A stretch of DNA of 64,000 bases, taken from NCBI GenBank assembly GCA_022453515.1, contig JAJNNY010000017.1:62001-126000 (forward strand), given 5' to 3'. Positions 49,431-61,016 of this stretch are shown piece after piece. This stretch comes from Astrocystis sublimbata. Taxonomy: Eukaryota > Ascomycota > Sordariomycetes > Xylariales > Xylariaceae. The notes under the pieces were generated by a model. That model saw only the letters and a program-made list of their open reading frames with translations, had not been told where the DNA came from and searched no databases. Each line of letters opens with the position of its first letter. The stretch's first letter is position 1. The position numbers and the translations under genes were made by a program.

Positions 49431-49849
49431 CTGAGATATTTCAATTACGATAAATAGCTATACTCAGGCGGCGACACAGCCGGCCATCTCGGCACCATCT
49501 GAGCGGTCCCACCGCCGGGCAAAACCGGGTTACCTCCGGTCCTGGCAGGAAGTCCGGCCGCCTATGGCTCCGTAAGTCCAATACCGGTAACTTATTAGGA
49601 CAATGTGGTTCCGTAACGCCATGCCGTTCAGGTCGGATTTTGTGCAGGTCCAGCCTAGTCCACCTACGCTACTGGTCTGTATGATCATCGTGATGTGGGC
49701 GTAAATCGGGCAAGAAGCTGACTCGATTATCCCTGAGGGTGCAGTGAGCGTAGCGGTAGACTATATTGACAGTAGAGTGGCGATCTCTGATATCGAGCCG
49801 GGGCGGGGGGGAGGGGGCTTGATGATTAGGATATAGGTATCTGCCCTGA

Positions 49850-49940
49850 TTTCTATTTTGGGACTATAAAACAGTGTTACAGGACAGCCTGGCAATTATG
49901 CATCTCCATTTGGTAGGGAAAACCGAGATCAGAACCCTGA
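49850..49940 (+). repeat. Diverged direct repeat, copy B
   Basis: Second copy of the repeat at 49321-49430, shorter by small deletions. It runs straight into a perfect inverted repeat at 49931-49953. Confidence 0.55.
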
Positions 49941-49953
49941 TGATCAGGGTTCT
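49931..49953. repeat. Perfect 10-bp inverted repeat with 3-nt loop
   Basis: AGAACCCTGA and its exact reverse complement TCAGGGTTCT flank TGA, able to form a short hairpin at the end of copy B. Confidence 0.85.
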
Positions 49954-50116
49954 AATCTAATATTCCAAACCTTATTACATACATACCTAGGTACTAAGTA
50001 CATACTGCAAGATCGAAGCGAATCCCAGGTACTTTTGTCGATCTGAAGCAGAAGACCGTGGTCGAAGACTAACCCGATGCTAAAATGAAGCTCATTAGCT
50101 GGATGGTTTTTTTTCT

Positions 50117-50136
50117 GGGGGGGGGGGGGGGGGGGG
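50117..50136. repeat. Poly(G) run of 20
   Basis: Twenty consecutive G preceded by T8-C-T. Length in the assembly may be inexact. Confidence 0.85.
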
Positions 50137-52018
50137 AGTGGCGTTATGGCTTTGTCGGTTCTGAGACTGGCAAGTACAGCTGAGTTGCGGTGGCATATGA
50201 AACCCCTGCCCCTACCCAGATCTTGCGATACGCTCGATTTGTGTAGTGACCCCCAGTCCATGTAACCCCGGGAGCCATGAATGCTGACCCGAGGCTGCGA
50301 AATAAATCACTTGCCGAACTAGGCGAGTCGTGTCGATGGTGGACAGGAGCCTACTGACCCCTCCAACCTAACATGACCTGCCCATGATCGAAAGAACAAT
50401 ACAACGAGGAACCAGGCTGCAGTTCGAGAATGGGATTGACGATTATGTCCGATGGCAAAAAGACAAATGCGCTATGCTATATTGCCATTATTTTGCGACT
50501 TATGGTTTGCGCCACTGAGGGTATATCCCGAGTGTTTCGGAAGAAATCGCGTGGAGATCCAAGACGAACTTACACGGACACCCACATACCTATGTTTATG
50601 CACATAGTAGTAGTAATAGTAAGTACAGGTACGGTAGCACTCTTGACCTCTCCTATGTCCTTTTCGCCTTAGCAGCGGGACTTGTCGCTGCCTGCTTGTG
50701 GTAGATGGCGAAGTAGGTTGCAGAGATAGCGTATTCGGTATTTGGCATTGGGTGCTATTGATCATTACTGTAGTCGGCATTGGCGCAAGCGAGGTCTGTC
50801 GGTGGGCTGATGACGGCATGCGCCCAAGTGCCGTGATGTGCCTGGCGAGCCTAGGGAGGATGGCGGGAAAACAGGTCAGTCGGTTGCGAAAAGCTTGCAT
50901 TGGTTGCACGAGGTTGCACGGGTGTTCGTTACGTGGCCGACGTCAGATTTGGATTTTGGCGGATTTTGGCTGTGCATTTCAAATCTGAGACAGGCGCATG
51001 ATCTGGGCCCTTTTGTCCCAAAGTTATTATATGCCGTGGCCATCCCACCGTCCATTCCAGACGACGCGACGAGTAGCATCGAAGTCGAAACACCTGGACT
51101 GCGTCCGACAACGGGTGAAGACAGGATTGCCATCGTGTGCGAGAGAGAGAGAGACATCGTCCACCCACAGCATCGCCTACATTGTCTACGTCGTCTAGTC
51201 GTGCTCGACGCGACCCCTTTTCAGGACCGACTCGGACTCGGACTCAGACACAGACTCGAGGCTAGTTGAAAGTGTCACCGGGTGCACGTGCGCTCCCATA
51301 CCATCGCCATCCATCGTACCCTTTGAGTGATACTTATAAGTTATCACCTGCTTATCCGGCACGCCCCGGGATCCAGACCAGCCGCTAAATTGCGCTTTCT
51401 TCCCCTCCTCGCATTCGACCAGTCAACTGTCTGCGGCCAAGGCGCGTGGGTCACGGCTAGAACTGTTCGCATTGTTAACAGTGTCAGCAGACGGGACAAG
51501 ACAAGACACGTTTGGAGAGGAATCGTCTCGACAGCGCGCAATCCGCAATCCGCAATCTGCAATTTGCAGCTTGCGTTCGACGTGCACCGAGTCGAAGGCG
51601 GCCCGGGACCTTGCAGCTGTGAGTGAGTGCATCATCATCCATCGCGATCCGCACACACTACACGGATATCTGCCCCTCCACCTCCACCTCTGAGGTCAGG
51701 GCCAGGCCCATCGTCCTCGACCGTCCTGACAGTGCCCACCACCTCAATCTTGGCGACGACGGTGAATTCAGGTTGGCCGATGAACTCTGGAGGACCAAGT
51801 GGAATCAGTGAGATCTTGACGACACGCAATCGCGGAGCGAATGAGCCAAGGTTGAAGAGACGAGGTTGCAGTTTTGTCCCAGTAGCCTGTTCCAATACAC
51901 AGGTACAGGTGTCCAGAGTACCTAGCGATTCACGTTTGCTGCGCCTCTCCAGGAAACAACCTTGAAGCAAGACAACCTTAGCAAAAGTTCAAGGTTGATT
52001 GCGTCTGCATCTGCATCC

Positions 52019-52086
52019 GTACCTACATCCTTAAGATACCTACCTCCCTACCTACTACTCGCTAGGTAAGCAACTACCTACCTAGC
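52019..52086. repeat. TACCTACC/CTAGGTA repeat cluster
   Basis: Several CTACC units with a GCTAGGTAAG inverted unit; same family as elsewhere in the window. Confidence 0.7.
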
Positions 52087-53138
52087 CCTACCCAGGCATG
52101 CCAGGTAGACCTCTCCATTGCAGGTGTAAAACTAGAAGCAGGCCCGGCACCCCGTCACAGGGAAGGAAGGAAACAGGACAGAAAACAGGACCCGTCATTG
52201 CCCGTTTCGAGGCCGCAAACAAGGCAGGCCCGCAGCAGGTCCAGCAGGTCAAGCAGGCCTCGCAGGGCAATCAATGCACTGGACCACTCACTGTCCAGGC
52301 CGCCCAACGCCTCCCGTCTTCAAGTTCTTTCCACCTGGCACTTCCCCCCACCTGCATCCTGCCTACCCGAATGCACGCCAGGGTGCCAGTACCTGGTAGG
52401 CACCGAGGGCACTACGATATACATAGCACCTAGCGGGCCTAGTCGTCCTGACCTTTCCCTACCTAGGTACCGCACTGGTACCTGGCCCCTCACCCAACTT
52501 CACTACGGCCACACTCTGTTTACTCTACCTAGTCACTCTATATATGTACCTAGGTAGTCACTCTACCTACATATGAAGGTAGTCTGAAGGTACATGTATG
52601 ACTGCATCTTGCATGAAACGGGTCCTCGACCCCAGGGAAGCAGCAGCACCACCAAAAACAACTGCAGCGCAACTGCAAGTTGCAGCAGCACCAGCACCAG
52701 CACGGGCAGCGACCACAGCCACGCCCCAATATCCAACTCCCCCTTCCTCCTCCTCCAATCCCTTACCTTGGCGACCTCCAGCTTGCTTGGGCAGTGATTG
52801 CTGCTGTTGACACTCCCTTCTTGATCGTGCCTTGCATTGATCGGCTTACCCATTGGGACTTTCAGACCACAATACCCGAACTCACCCACTCAACTCAACC
52901 AACTCACAACTCACTTACCCAACTCAACTCCCACCCACCCATTTCGCAACTGTTGCAACGCCCATTCTGTCTTCGCTCGCTTGTCACTCCCGCAACCCCG
53001 CGGTTTTGGTTGATTTTGGACAAACAGCTGTGTTTACTAATCCACCTACTACTACTAGTACATCACTTACTGTCCCTCGTTGCGGCGCTGTCTGGACTCA
53101 CTCGACCCTCCCACCGGACTGGCCCAATACTATCCACC

Positions 53139-54251
53139 ATGAGCTTTTTCGGTGCGCAAGGGGCGGAAGTCGCTCAGATGAACCACGGCCAAATATTGCG
53201 ACAAATGGAGCGTCGTGGCAAGGGCGAGAACCCGCCCCTTACCGAGGCCTCGTCGCCCGCCCCTGCAGAGTCCGCAGAGAAGCAAACCAACTCCGGGAGC
53301 GGCACTAGCGAGTCAAAACCGAAGAAGAGGCACTTGTTTGGACTGGGCAAAAAGCGACACGAAGAGAAGAAATCCATGCAGCCGACCTCGAGTCCAGCCG
53401 AGGCAAGCATGAGGGATCCGGCGAAACGATCCGGCACAACGTCCCCGGCCCCGCTCGAAAGCCCCAACATGATGCCCTCCTCCCCCGGCCGTGGTCTCTC
53501 TGCCTCGTCCCCGCGCATGAGCTCGCCGGCCGGCTCCCAGATATTCGAGCGAGACGTGCAAGAGAGTGCTGTTCTGCCCACCTCGCCTGCGATCCCATCC
53601 CACATACAAACCGAAAATCATATTCCGCCTGTCCTGGATGCTTCGTCGGAAGCTATCACGGATGACCACTTAGACCCCGACTCGGTCGAAATTGTCACAC
53701 ACGTCTCTCACCAACCAGCCGCGCTTACCGTGCCTGGCTCATCAGTACACGACAGTGTGTCTGGCTCGTGGACGGAAGACCTTGCCGCCATGTCTGATAA
53801 GGAAGAGTCCGCCTCCAACTACGGATCGTTAGACTCGACCGACGTGCGGCGTCTGAGCTTCATCTCGTTTGCCGACGTTGTGCAAGCTGAACAAGTGGTG
53901 CCTGGCCTAGCTTCAGGCAGTCGGGATTCGATGCACTTAGCCGGCCTCACGTCGCTATCCTCTATGGGCGCAAACCGCTCTCCATCGCCAATACGGTCCC
54001 CCATATCTTCACAAGCGCCGGAGACGTCACCGCCTAACAGTAAATCTGGCTCCGTCAGAGGGATCAGCTTGTCACCTGCGAGGAAGCCTCTGGGAAGCCC
54101 GACTTCCACAGAATACAACATGAGCCTTGGCTCGGGCGAGTTGTCCATCGAGACCATGTCGCAAGCCCTGAAACGGACCGGTAGCACCGATCTAGCTGCG
54201 GCACGGAGCCACCCAATCAGCCCTATTGAGGGCCCCGTTGCACCTAGGTAG
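53139..54251 (+). CDS. Serine-rich disordered fungal protein of unknown function
   Basis: Intronless, 370 residues from the ATG at 53139 (TATCCACCATGAGC context). The frame stays open 459 nt upstream but without another ATG, over a C-rich leader. The N-terminal MSFFGAQGAEVAQMNHGQIL is a likely folded or binding helix. A basic patch KPKKRHLFGLGKKRHEEKK (about residues 60-80) could be a nuclear signal. A short conserved-looking block, RRLSFISFADVVQAEQ, has an RRLS phosphorylation-type motif before a hydrophobic strand. The rest is Ser/Pro-rich, with many SP sites (NRSPSPIRSPISS, SLSPARKPLGSP) suggesting proline-directed phosphorylation. I do not recognise a catalytic domain. The pattern resembles fungal hypothetical proteins seen across Pezizomycotina. 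Confidence 0.82.
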   Translation: MSFFGAQGAEVAQMNHGQILRQMERRGKGENPPLTEASSPAPAESAEKQTNSGSGTSESKPKKRHLFGLGKKRHEEKKSMQPTSSPAEASMRDPAKRSGTTSPAPLESPNMMPSSPGRGLSASSPRMSSPAGSQIFERDVQESAVLPTSPAIPSHIQTENHIPPVLDASSEAITDDHLDPDSVEIVTHVSHQPAALTVPGSSVHDSVSGSWTEDLAAMSDKEESASNYGSLDSTDVRRLSFISFADVVQAEQVVPGLASGSRDSMHLAGLTSLSSMGANRSPSPIRSPISSQAPETSPPNSKSGSVRGISLSPARKPLGSPTSTEYNMSLGSGELSIETMSQALKRTGSTDLAAARSHPISPIEGPVAPR

Positions 54252-55731
54252 TGCATTCAGTCAAACCATGAACTTCGGTGACCGCACTGGTGCGATCGTC
54301 AAGATACCCACAGGCCATTGTCCACAATTCTGTGTAGCTGCGCGGCAGCCCCTAAACCAAAATGAGACCGAATGGCGTCTTGCTTGCGCGTTATACTTTT
54401 TTTCCCATCTTGTCGATGGCCTGCTTCTTCTTTTTCTACTACTACTACTTTGATTTGAGATAACCCATAGATGCCGTTTGATAGCGCGTTATTCCACTTC
54501 TCCTCGCATTCGAAAAGTATGCCAAGTTGAGGATTTGTCGTATGTGATTAGCCTCCCCTTCTGCTAGGGCAAATAGACGGGTGAGCGGGTTCGGAAGATT
54601 CAATTGATCCAATTCAGACAGAGGGTTTCTAGCAGCATGGCCTTTTCTTCGTCTTCGCTTGGGTGCCCCTTTCTATGCTCTCATGGTCCGAACAGAGTTG
54701 GTGGTCGCATATTCTCCGTGCTCGTCAGGAGGATGTTGTAGGACCGGCAGGGAGATGAGGCGAAAGGACCCAAATGTTTCCTGTTTGGCTATAGGTTGCT
54801 TTCAAGTTTCACTTCACCATGCTTTCGAGAGCAAGAAGTAGCGAGGCTCAGCTCAAATAGACAGGAGACGGTCAGAATGCTCCCGGGTGAATAGTCGAGT
54901 TGGAATCATAGGCGGAGTGAGTGTGCTGAAGCAACTTCATGACAGATAGTGTACGCTGTCACAATCCCGTCAATTTACAACTTGATTCCCCCCTTTGCGA
55001 ATTCTAGTTGTGGGTTTCATGTAGTCCCACGCACAAATTTGAGCAAGAAGATGTGCCTGTGATTCATAGTAACTCCCCTTCAAGCGAGCGAAGTTGATAA
55101 CGTTCCATGCGGGATGTGCTTACTTGCACAGCTATGATCTATGACCCAGGCCAAGAACATCGATTCTCACCAGGAAGTAATGTGGGAGACACGACGCGAT
55201 CAAATCTCATACCGAGATTGGTTGGCGTCGATTTTGCCATCAGCATTCGACTCCTCCGTTGTGTAGAAGTGGTTGGCCTAGGATGTAAATTGAGACATGT
55301 AGTAACAGTACTTTCAGTCGATACCTAAAGGAACAGCATGGATAACTTGGGGAGGTGTGAGATTAAGGTCAAAGCCTGTAACCTCATGAGATACGCAATG
55401 CTACGAGTACCAGATTATCGTTATCTGTAGAACTGCTAGTCCCCATTGTGATGGTTTTTTTTTTTTAAGTCTTACGATGTGTCGCTTGATTATTGGGATG
55501 TTCTTTTCTCTTGCCACTCTCGGTCTCCTGTTTCACCGCTTTAGTCTTCATTTCGACAGTTTTGGAAGCTAAGGTCGCAATTGCGGTAAACTTCCCAGCC
55601 AACCCTAGAACTGAAGCATCAGAGGAAGTCAGAAATTCAATAAACACCTCTATAGCATACCGTCACACTGGTGTTGCCTTTGAAATCATCAGATATTTGA
55701 CCTGATACGAATTTCATCGGAGTCTGATATC

Positions 55732-55754
55732 TAGGTAGGTAGGTAGATAGGTAC
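55732..55754. repeat. TAGGTAGGTAGGTAGATAGG tandem
   Basis: Tetranucleotide TAGG array, related in sequence to the palindrome family. Confidence 0.8.
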
Positions 55755-56368
55755 CATCCCCGGCAATATGTGCCGTGCAAAGCTCAATAGTAGCAGTAGA
55801 ATCAAACCTATGCCGTACTACTGAACATCAAGTACCCTGCTAGACGAAGCCCGAATATGTAAAGCACGGATCTTGGTAGGTAGTTGGTGCTTCTTCTAGC
55901 GTCGAATCCCATGAGTCTAAAGTGGAAGGCCGATGCGTGAGGCAGGCCTTCGGTGTTCGCGTAAAACAGTTCTACGGCTGTCGAACTCGTGATGCCGTCG
56001 CTCGTTAGCTTCCATCTCGCAGAAGATGCCTGGTCCTTGTCACCTTCGGCCGAACGTATCGATAGTTCGCCATTAGACGAATAGTGTACGACTAGCCCCG
56101 TCCCGGTCCGTCAAAGTGGAGAATCGGTGAATCGATTCCTACACGCATCTGTAGGTCTACTTAAGACAACGATCCACGGACCGGAACTTGTCGACTTGTC
56201 ATGATCCGTGCGCATGGGCCGCGCACGTCGGCCCGCGCCGTCCGTCGGATAGGTACATCACTGTTCAGGAACAAAGCCTTTGCAACTCTTGTAGGTGATG
56301 CGAAGTGCAAGTTTCGATCCCGTCGCTTTCCCTTCGGAAGAAAGTCAGTTAGGGAATCTGATTGCACA

Positions 56369-56379
56369 GGGGGGGGGGG
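56369..56379. repeat. Poly(G) run of 11
   Basis: Homopolymer in non-coding DNA. Confidence 0.85.
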
Positions 56380-59300
56380 CAACAACAACCTTCGGAGCAG
56401 TATTCACGGTTCCAGGGTGCCAAGGTCAGTCTAAGTACCTACGTATGTATATCAGATATTATGTTATGGACCTGCCTGCGCAATCCTAAGTGATGGTGGA
56501 TATCCCGACGGACAGAGTGGGTCGAGGAACAAGTAAGTAAGTGATTCTGAAGGGACGAACGATGCTATGTACACGAATTGATACGGTGCATCGGTCCCAA
56601 CTGATCGGGTCCTTTGGTATCTCCAGATGCCTAACGAGCATGCAGTATATTGTCGTAAGTGCCTTGGGTCCCGAGCCTACCTCTTCTTACATAGCACACG
56701 CGAGCGCGCGTACCTTCGTCTCTAGATTTGCAGATCCCTCAGGAGCTTCCAAAACGTGATACAGTAAGCAGCCCGCTACAGAAAGGGTATTTTTGGTTTT
56801 ACAACATTATCTTCCCGGTTTCAGTTCAGAAGGGAATAGAGGCATGCCATAGGGTGGATGTTAAGCTTTTTTTGGAGAATCCGCGAAAGTATGGAGCTTG
56901 TGGCTACATAGGCGTGATAGGAATGGAGAGTTGTTGCGCTTCTCCACGGCGGGGCTGGTTGATAGGTACATGACTCGCATGACTTCGGAAACGTCAAAGT
57001 TGCATCCCGCTTGATCGCGCTAAGAGAGCCGCTTAGGTCCTGGTTGAGGAATTGCACTGGTCTTAGAAGCCAGTGATTACTAGGTACTCTAGCAGACTGT
57101 TACCACCCTTACGATAGATTCGCTTTATGGTCAAATATAGGCCGTTAAAGCATATGTTGATCCAACCCTGGCGGAAGGGTTGCATGTTGGGAGTTACTGT
57201 ATTGCATTGCCTGTGCTTTGTTTGCAGTTCGGCGATTACTTCAGCACAGAAACCATTGCCGACTAGTGATGGTCTTTTTCCAAATACCTATACAAGTCCA
57301 CTAGGTAGCCTGGGCAAGCGAGCCAAGGAAGATGAGAATTTAGTATAAACCCTCATCATTGCGAACATTCTATTGTCAAAAGAACTAGCATGTTACTAGT
57401 CTCACACAGTCTGGGGTGATATCGGATATTGACCACACCATCCAGCCATACTGGGAAGCTAGATTCTACCAGCTCGGTGATCGGTAGGAGAGTAGGCGCC
57501 CGATATTGATTTTTTCTTCAAGATTATTGTAAGATCGACACTAGGTACGCTCGGCACGGTACCAGTTATCGAACAATGGTCCCAGGCAGACGGATGCCCG
57601 GACGTCATCTTATCTGTGGTAGATCGGTGTGTTGCCAAGTATGGTACCCCTAGCTCCTTCAAATCCCCTCTTTGTTGTTCAATAACCAATATGCTGGGTC
57701 GGGGAACTGGCCCCGGATATAGTTAAGATCATCTTCAGCCTTTATTCACATGAGCAGAAAAGAGGAAGATTTCTAGGCGAAGGGAGTCGTTGAAAATCGT
57801 ATTGTCAGCTTTCCCCATGCTCTTTACTAGGTACCATATTGATGGCGGAACCCTCGTATACACGTACTATTCGTACGCGGCCGTTCTAGTCAGCGATCAT
57901 AGCAAGTAGGGGAACTATGGTGCTGCTGGTATTCCATTTGTGCAGTAGAGTGAGTTGTGGGCAATGAACGGCGTTGAGGTTTTGCTGAGATATGTAATAG
58001 TCCGTGGGCACTCGGACTTTGGCGGATCCAAGCGAGCGAACGGGCGGCCATATGCAAGCAAGCAGTGCTACTGGAATGTTTACATACATACCTACCTACC
58101 TACATATCATGTACGGAAGGGCGGAAGACCGGGGCGGGGGGCATCGGGCGATTGCAGATAAATTTCCATTAGTAATCCGAGTCTCGGCTGCAGGAAATGA
58201 TTGCACTGACGGGTCGGAGCTAGGAGGGAAATATCGAAGCCAGATGAGCTGGGCGTTGGCTTGCCGTTCAGCTTCGAACAAGGCAGGGCTATCACGATGC
58301 CCTCATCTCCCCCACCCAGCACGCGTGCAGGAAGGACTAAGGGCGCCACCTCCCCTGACGTCCCTGCCGACGATCCAATGCAAAGTCAATGTCTTACTTA
58401 CGAATACACAGGCCACCCGAGCTCTGGCACGTCTGCTGGCTCGGCTTTCGTAGAGACTCAGGGTGTCAGGATATCTCCCAATTGGATCATTCACGGAGAA
58501 GTCGAAGGCAGCACCTGGCATTGCCTTGTCTGCCCGATCATACAGAAGGGGGTAAAACAAGTATACAGCCCATAGTAGTATGTACCTTAGGTACCTACCT
58601 CCTAGTGGACAGCCGAGGACAGCTACGGACGGTACCTGCGTAACTCATCTTCCATTCCACCGATGTCTCTGCTCCACGCGTGTACTAATTACTGTGGGCT
58701 GCGAGGGCTGCAAGTTGGCGCCCGTACAGTGGTAAAAGCCCTCTCGGAATGTATGTCTGATTACCTAATGCTGGTACATAAGGCAGATGACGTTAGGCCT
58801 TTACCGGCAGGTCAAATCCTCCAAGTGTGCTGTGGTGTAGCCAAGTGCCTGAGGCCATGCCGCACATGGCTTAGATTTGTACATGTGCAGGTAAGGCTAC
58901 CTTGTACTCGTAGTCCGCTGTATTCATTGCCCACAGTAGGTGATCAGCAAGCACATGGGCATTTCTAGCCGCTGGCTCTAGACAACCTTGACTCTTGGAA
59001 GTACGAGTATGCCTGGCGAGCCTGGGGCCTGGTAGGTATAAATAAGTCGAGGTAGAGAGGTAGAAGTAAGTACCTGAACGTCCCCCTACCTGTCTGTTTG
59101 CCTTTTTACGCCTTATACACGTCGAGTGCGACAGTTGAACTCAGCAAAGCTACCTGGTTACGAACCTCTGATTGAGAGGGGACCGGGTTATTCGCAGCAT
59201 CCTGAGATACCAATCGATTTGACCTTCCCTTTCAGTCCGGGCCGGCGCAACACATCCTCCCCGGGCCGGAGCACAGGACACGAACCGGAATCGGGTTGTA

Positions 59301-59584
59301 CAAATTTCGCGGGAGACTTTGGTGGTTGGAACGACTGGATTCGGATTCGCCAACAGCTGTTAGCCAATAGGTTCGCCAATGCCAATGGGAAGTAGGTAGG
59401 TAGCTTCCTTCCTGCCCACCATTTCCGCCACGGCCGCCGAAAGTCAACCATCGTCGACAGTCGCCAACCTGCGCCAAAGTAGGAAGTAAGTACCTTGCGT
59501 CAGGTTACCTTACCTACCACGCCGAGCGTGCCTGCCCTGCCGCTGCCTGCCTTTGCCCTGCATCTATATTTATATCGCTATCTG

Positions 59585-59698
59585 GGTAGGTGCTGAAGTA
59601 GGTAAGTACCTACCTAGGTACATGTAATATAGCCCTACCCACCTGCAACTCGTAGGGTCATAGCGGTATCCGTAACGGGCACCTACCTAGGTACCTAC
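59585..59698. repeat. TACCTACCTAGGTACC palindrome cluster
   Basis: Two strong palindromic units (near 59607-59621 and 59681-59698) with further TAGG/CCTA units between. Confidence 0.8.
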
Positions 59699-61016
59699 AT
59701 GGTCAGTCAGTCAGTCCAGTGAATTGCGCAACCGGCAACTCTACCCACCTGTGCGCTCACTCACTCACGCCCAACACACCTGCATCCATCCATTACAACT
59801 CCAACATCCACCTTCATCTCACATCCCCATCCCCATCCACCACTTCCAAGGTTGGGCACGCACCCCGCCACATCCTGTCATCTGCAACCAATTACACCAC
59901 CGCACTGTCCCGGCCACTCTCTCCGTTGATCTGGGCGCCCTGTCACCCTGTCATCCTGCCTGCCTGCCTCGCCCCCATCGTCACCATCAACACCAGCACT
60001 GCTGCTCTGCCATTGGCCCGCCCCTGTGCATCCTGGCACCACCGCCCTGTCAACCATTACAGAGAAACCCTTATTCCCGTTACCACCACTCAGGTACCTA
60101 AGTACCTTTTAGGTATATGAAGTATATGACAGCCAGCATTGGACCAAGCAACTGCCCAGTTCGGTTCCCACGTCCGCGGCAGGTTGGTACAGGACCAGAA
60201 CCGCATCAGACCAGGACCAACCAGTCCGCTTACCGACCTATCTACCTACAGTACACCACTCACAATCACCATACCTCGCAACCCTCGCCGCCCTCGCAGC
60301 TCTTGCTCCCCGCCAGTCAGCAGCGGGCACCAACCATCCTTCTACTTTGTACTGACCGAGTCCAGCGAATGAATGCTTTGGCGAGCCACGGCTGATTGGA
60401 CTCCGCCCGCTCCCTCCGCCCACCACTGCCCACTCCGCCCAACGCCCCCATCCATCGTCGGCCAGATCTACGGCCCCAGCCCGAGCCGCTCGAGCCCTCC
60501 AACCGTCCAAGACGTTGCCGTGGCCTGTCTGCCTGCCTTTCGCTGCAACCTGACCCCGGCGAAGTGCCGTCCCACGTGGTGTGCGCTGTAGGGCCAGCGA
60601 GTAAGGCAAGCTGTCTTGGTCCAGCACCGTCGATCGCCCTTGTTTCCGTTTTCCCTGGCCGCCACTCTAGTTCCCGGCTTCTACACCCCTTCCACGCCCG
60701 CTTCCACGCCCTCTTCCACGCCCAAACTAGATGATCGCCGTATGATGTGCCGATTCCTCCAATCATCCGCCCAGCCTGTCGCCTGTCGCCCTTCGCCTTG
60801 CGCCTCATACCACACAAGCCGACTGTCCCGGATGCGCCCCGTCCATGACCACCCCGCACCTCCATTCTCTGTATTCTGCACTGCGGCTGCCCGCTGGACC
60901 ACGAGGTTGAGCGCCGCTCTGTGCATACACGGTCCCAGCGACGCACCATACAGCAGCTCGTCGTTGATCCTGCGGCAAGCCCGCCGGTCCCCAAATGTTC
61001 ATCCTAAGCAGTCATC

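Larger units (their letters stand above)
49954..53138. other. Intergenic: desert, second part, and leader of the next gene
   Basis: No supported gene. A heptamer-like GCAATCC tandem lies at 51537-51566, and palindrome-type CTACCTA/TAGGTA clusters at 52019-52086, 52460-52482 and 52545-52572. From about 52680 the strand is C/A-rich (CAACTCAC repeats), typical of a fungal leader. Confidence 0.65.
54252..61016. other. Intergenic: 6.8 kb spacer upstream of the RasGAP gene
   Basis: No supported gene. It contains a T12 run near 55457, a TAGGTAGGTAGG block (55732-55754), a G11 run (56369-56379), palindrome clusters at 59585-59624 and 59681-59698, and from about 59710 a long C-rich leader-like stretch. 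Open frames here (for example 58004-58453, 60317-60994 minus) have compositions set by the C-rich DNA and no domains. Confidence 0.65.

Noticed and set aside
55465..55647. 60-codon minus-strand frame with a helix resembling N-termini of fungal NLR or HeLo proteins
   Set aside because: Too short, with no continuation in any frame; similarity is only in composition.
60317..60994. 225-codon open frame on the minus strand
   Set aside because: The composition (Gly/Arg/Trp-rich) simply mirrors the C-rich leader of the RasGAP gene on the other strand.
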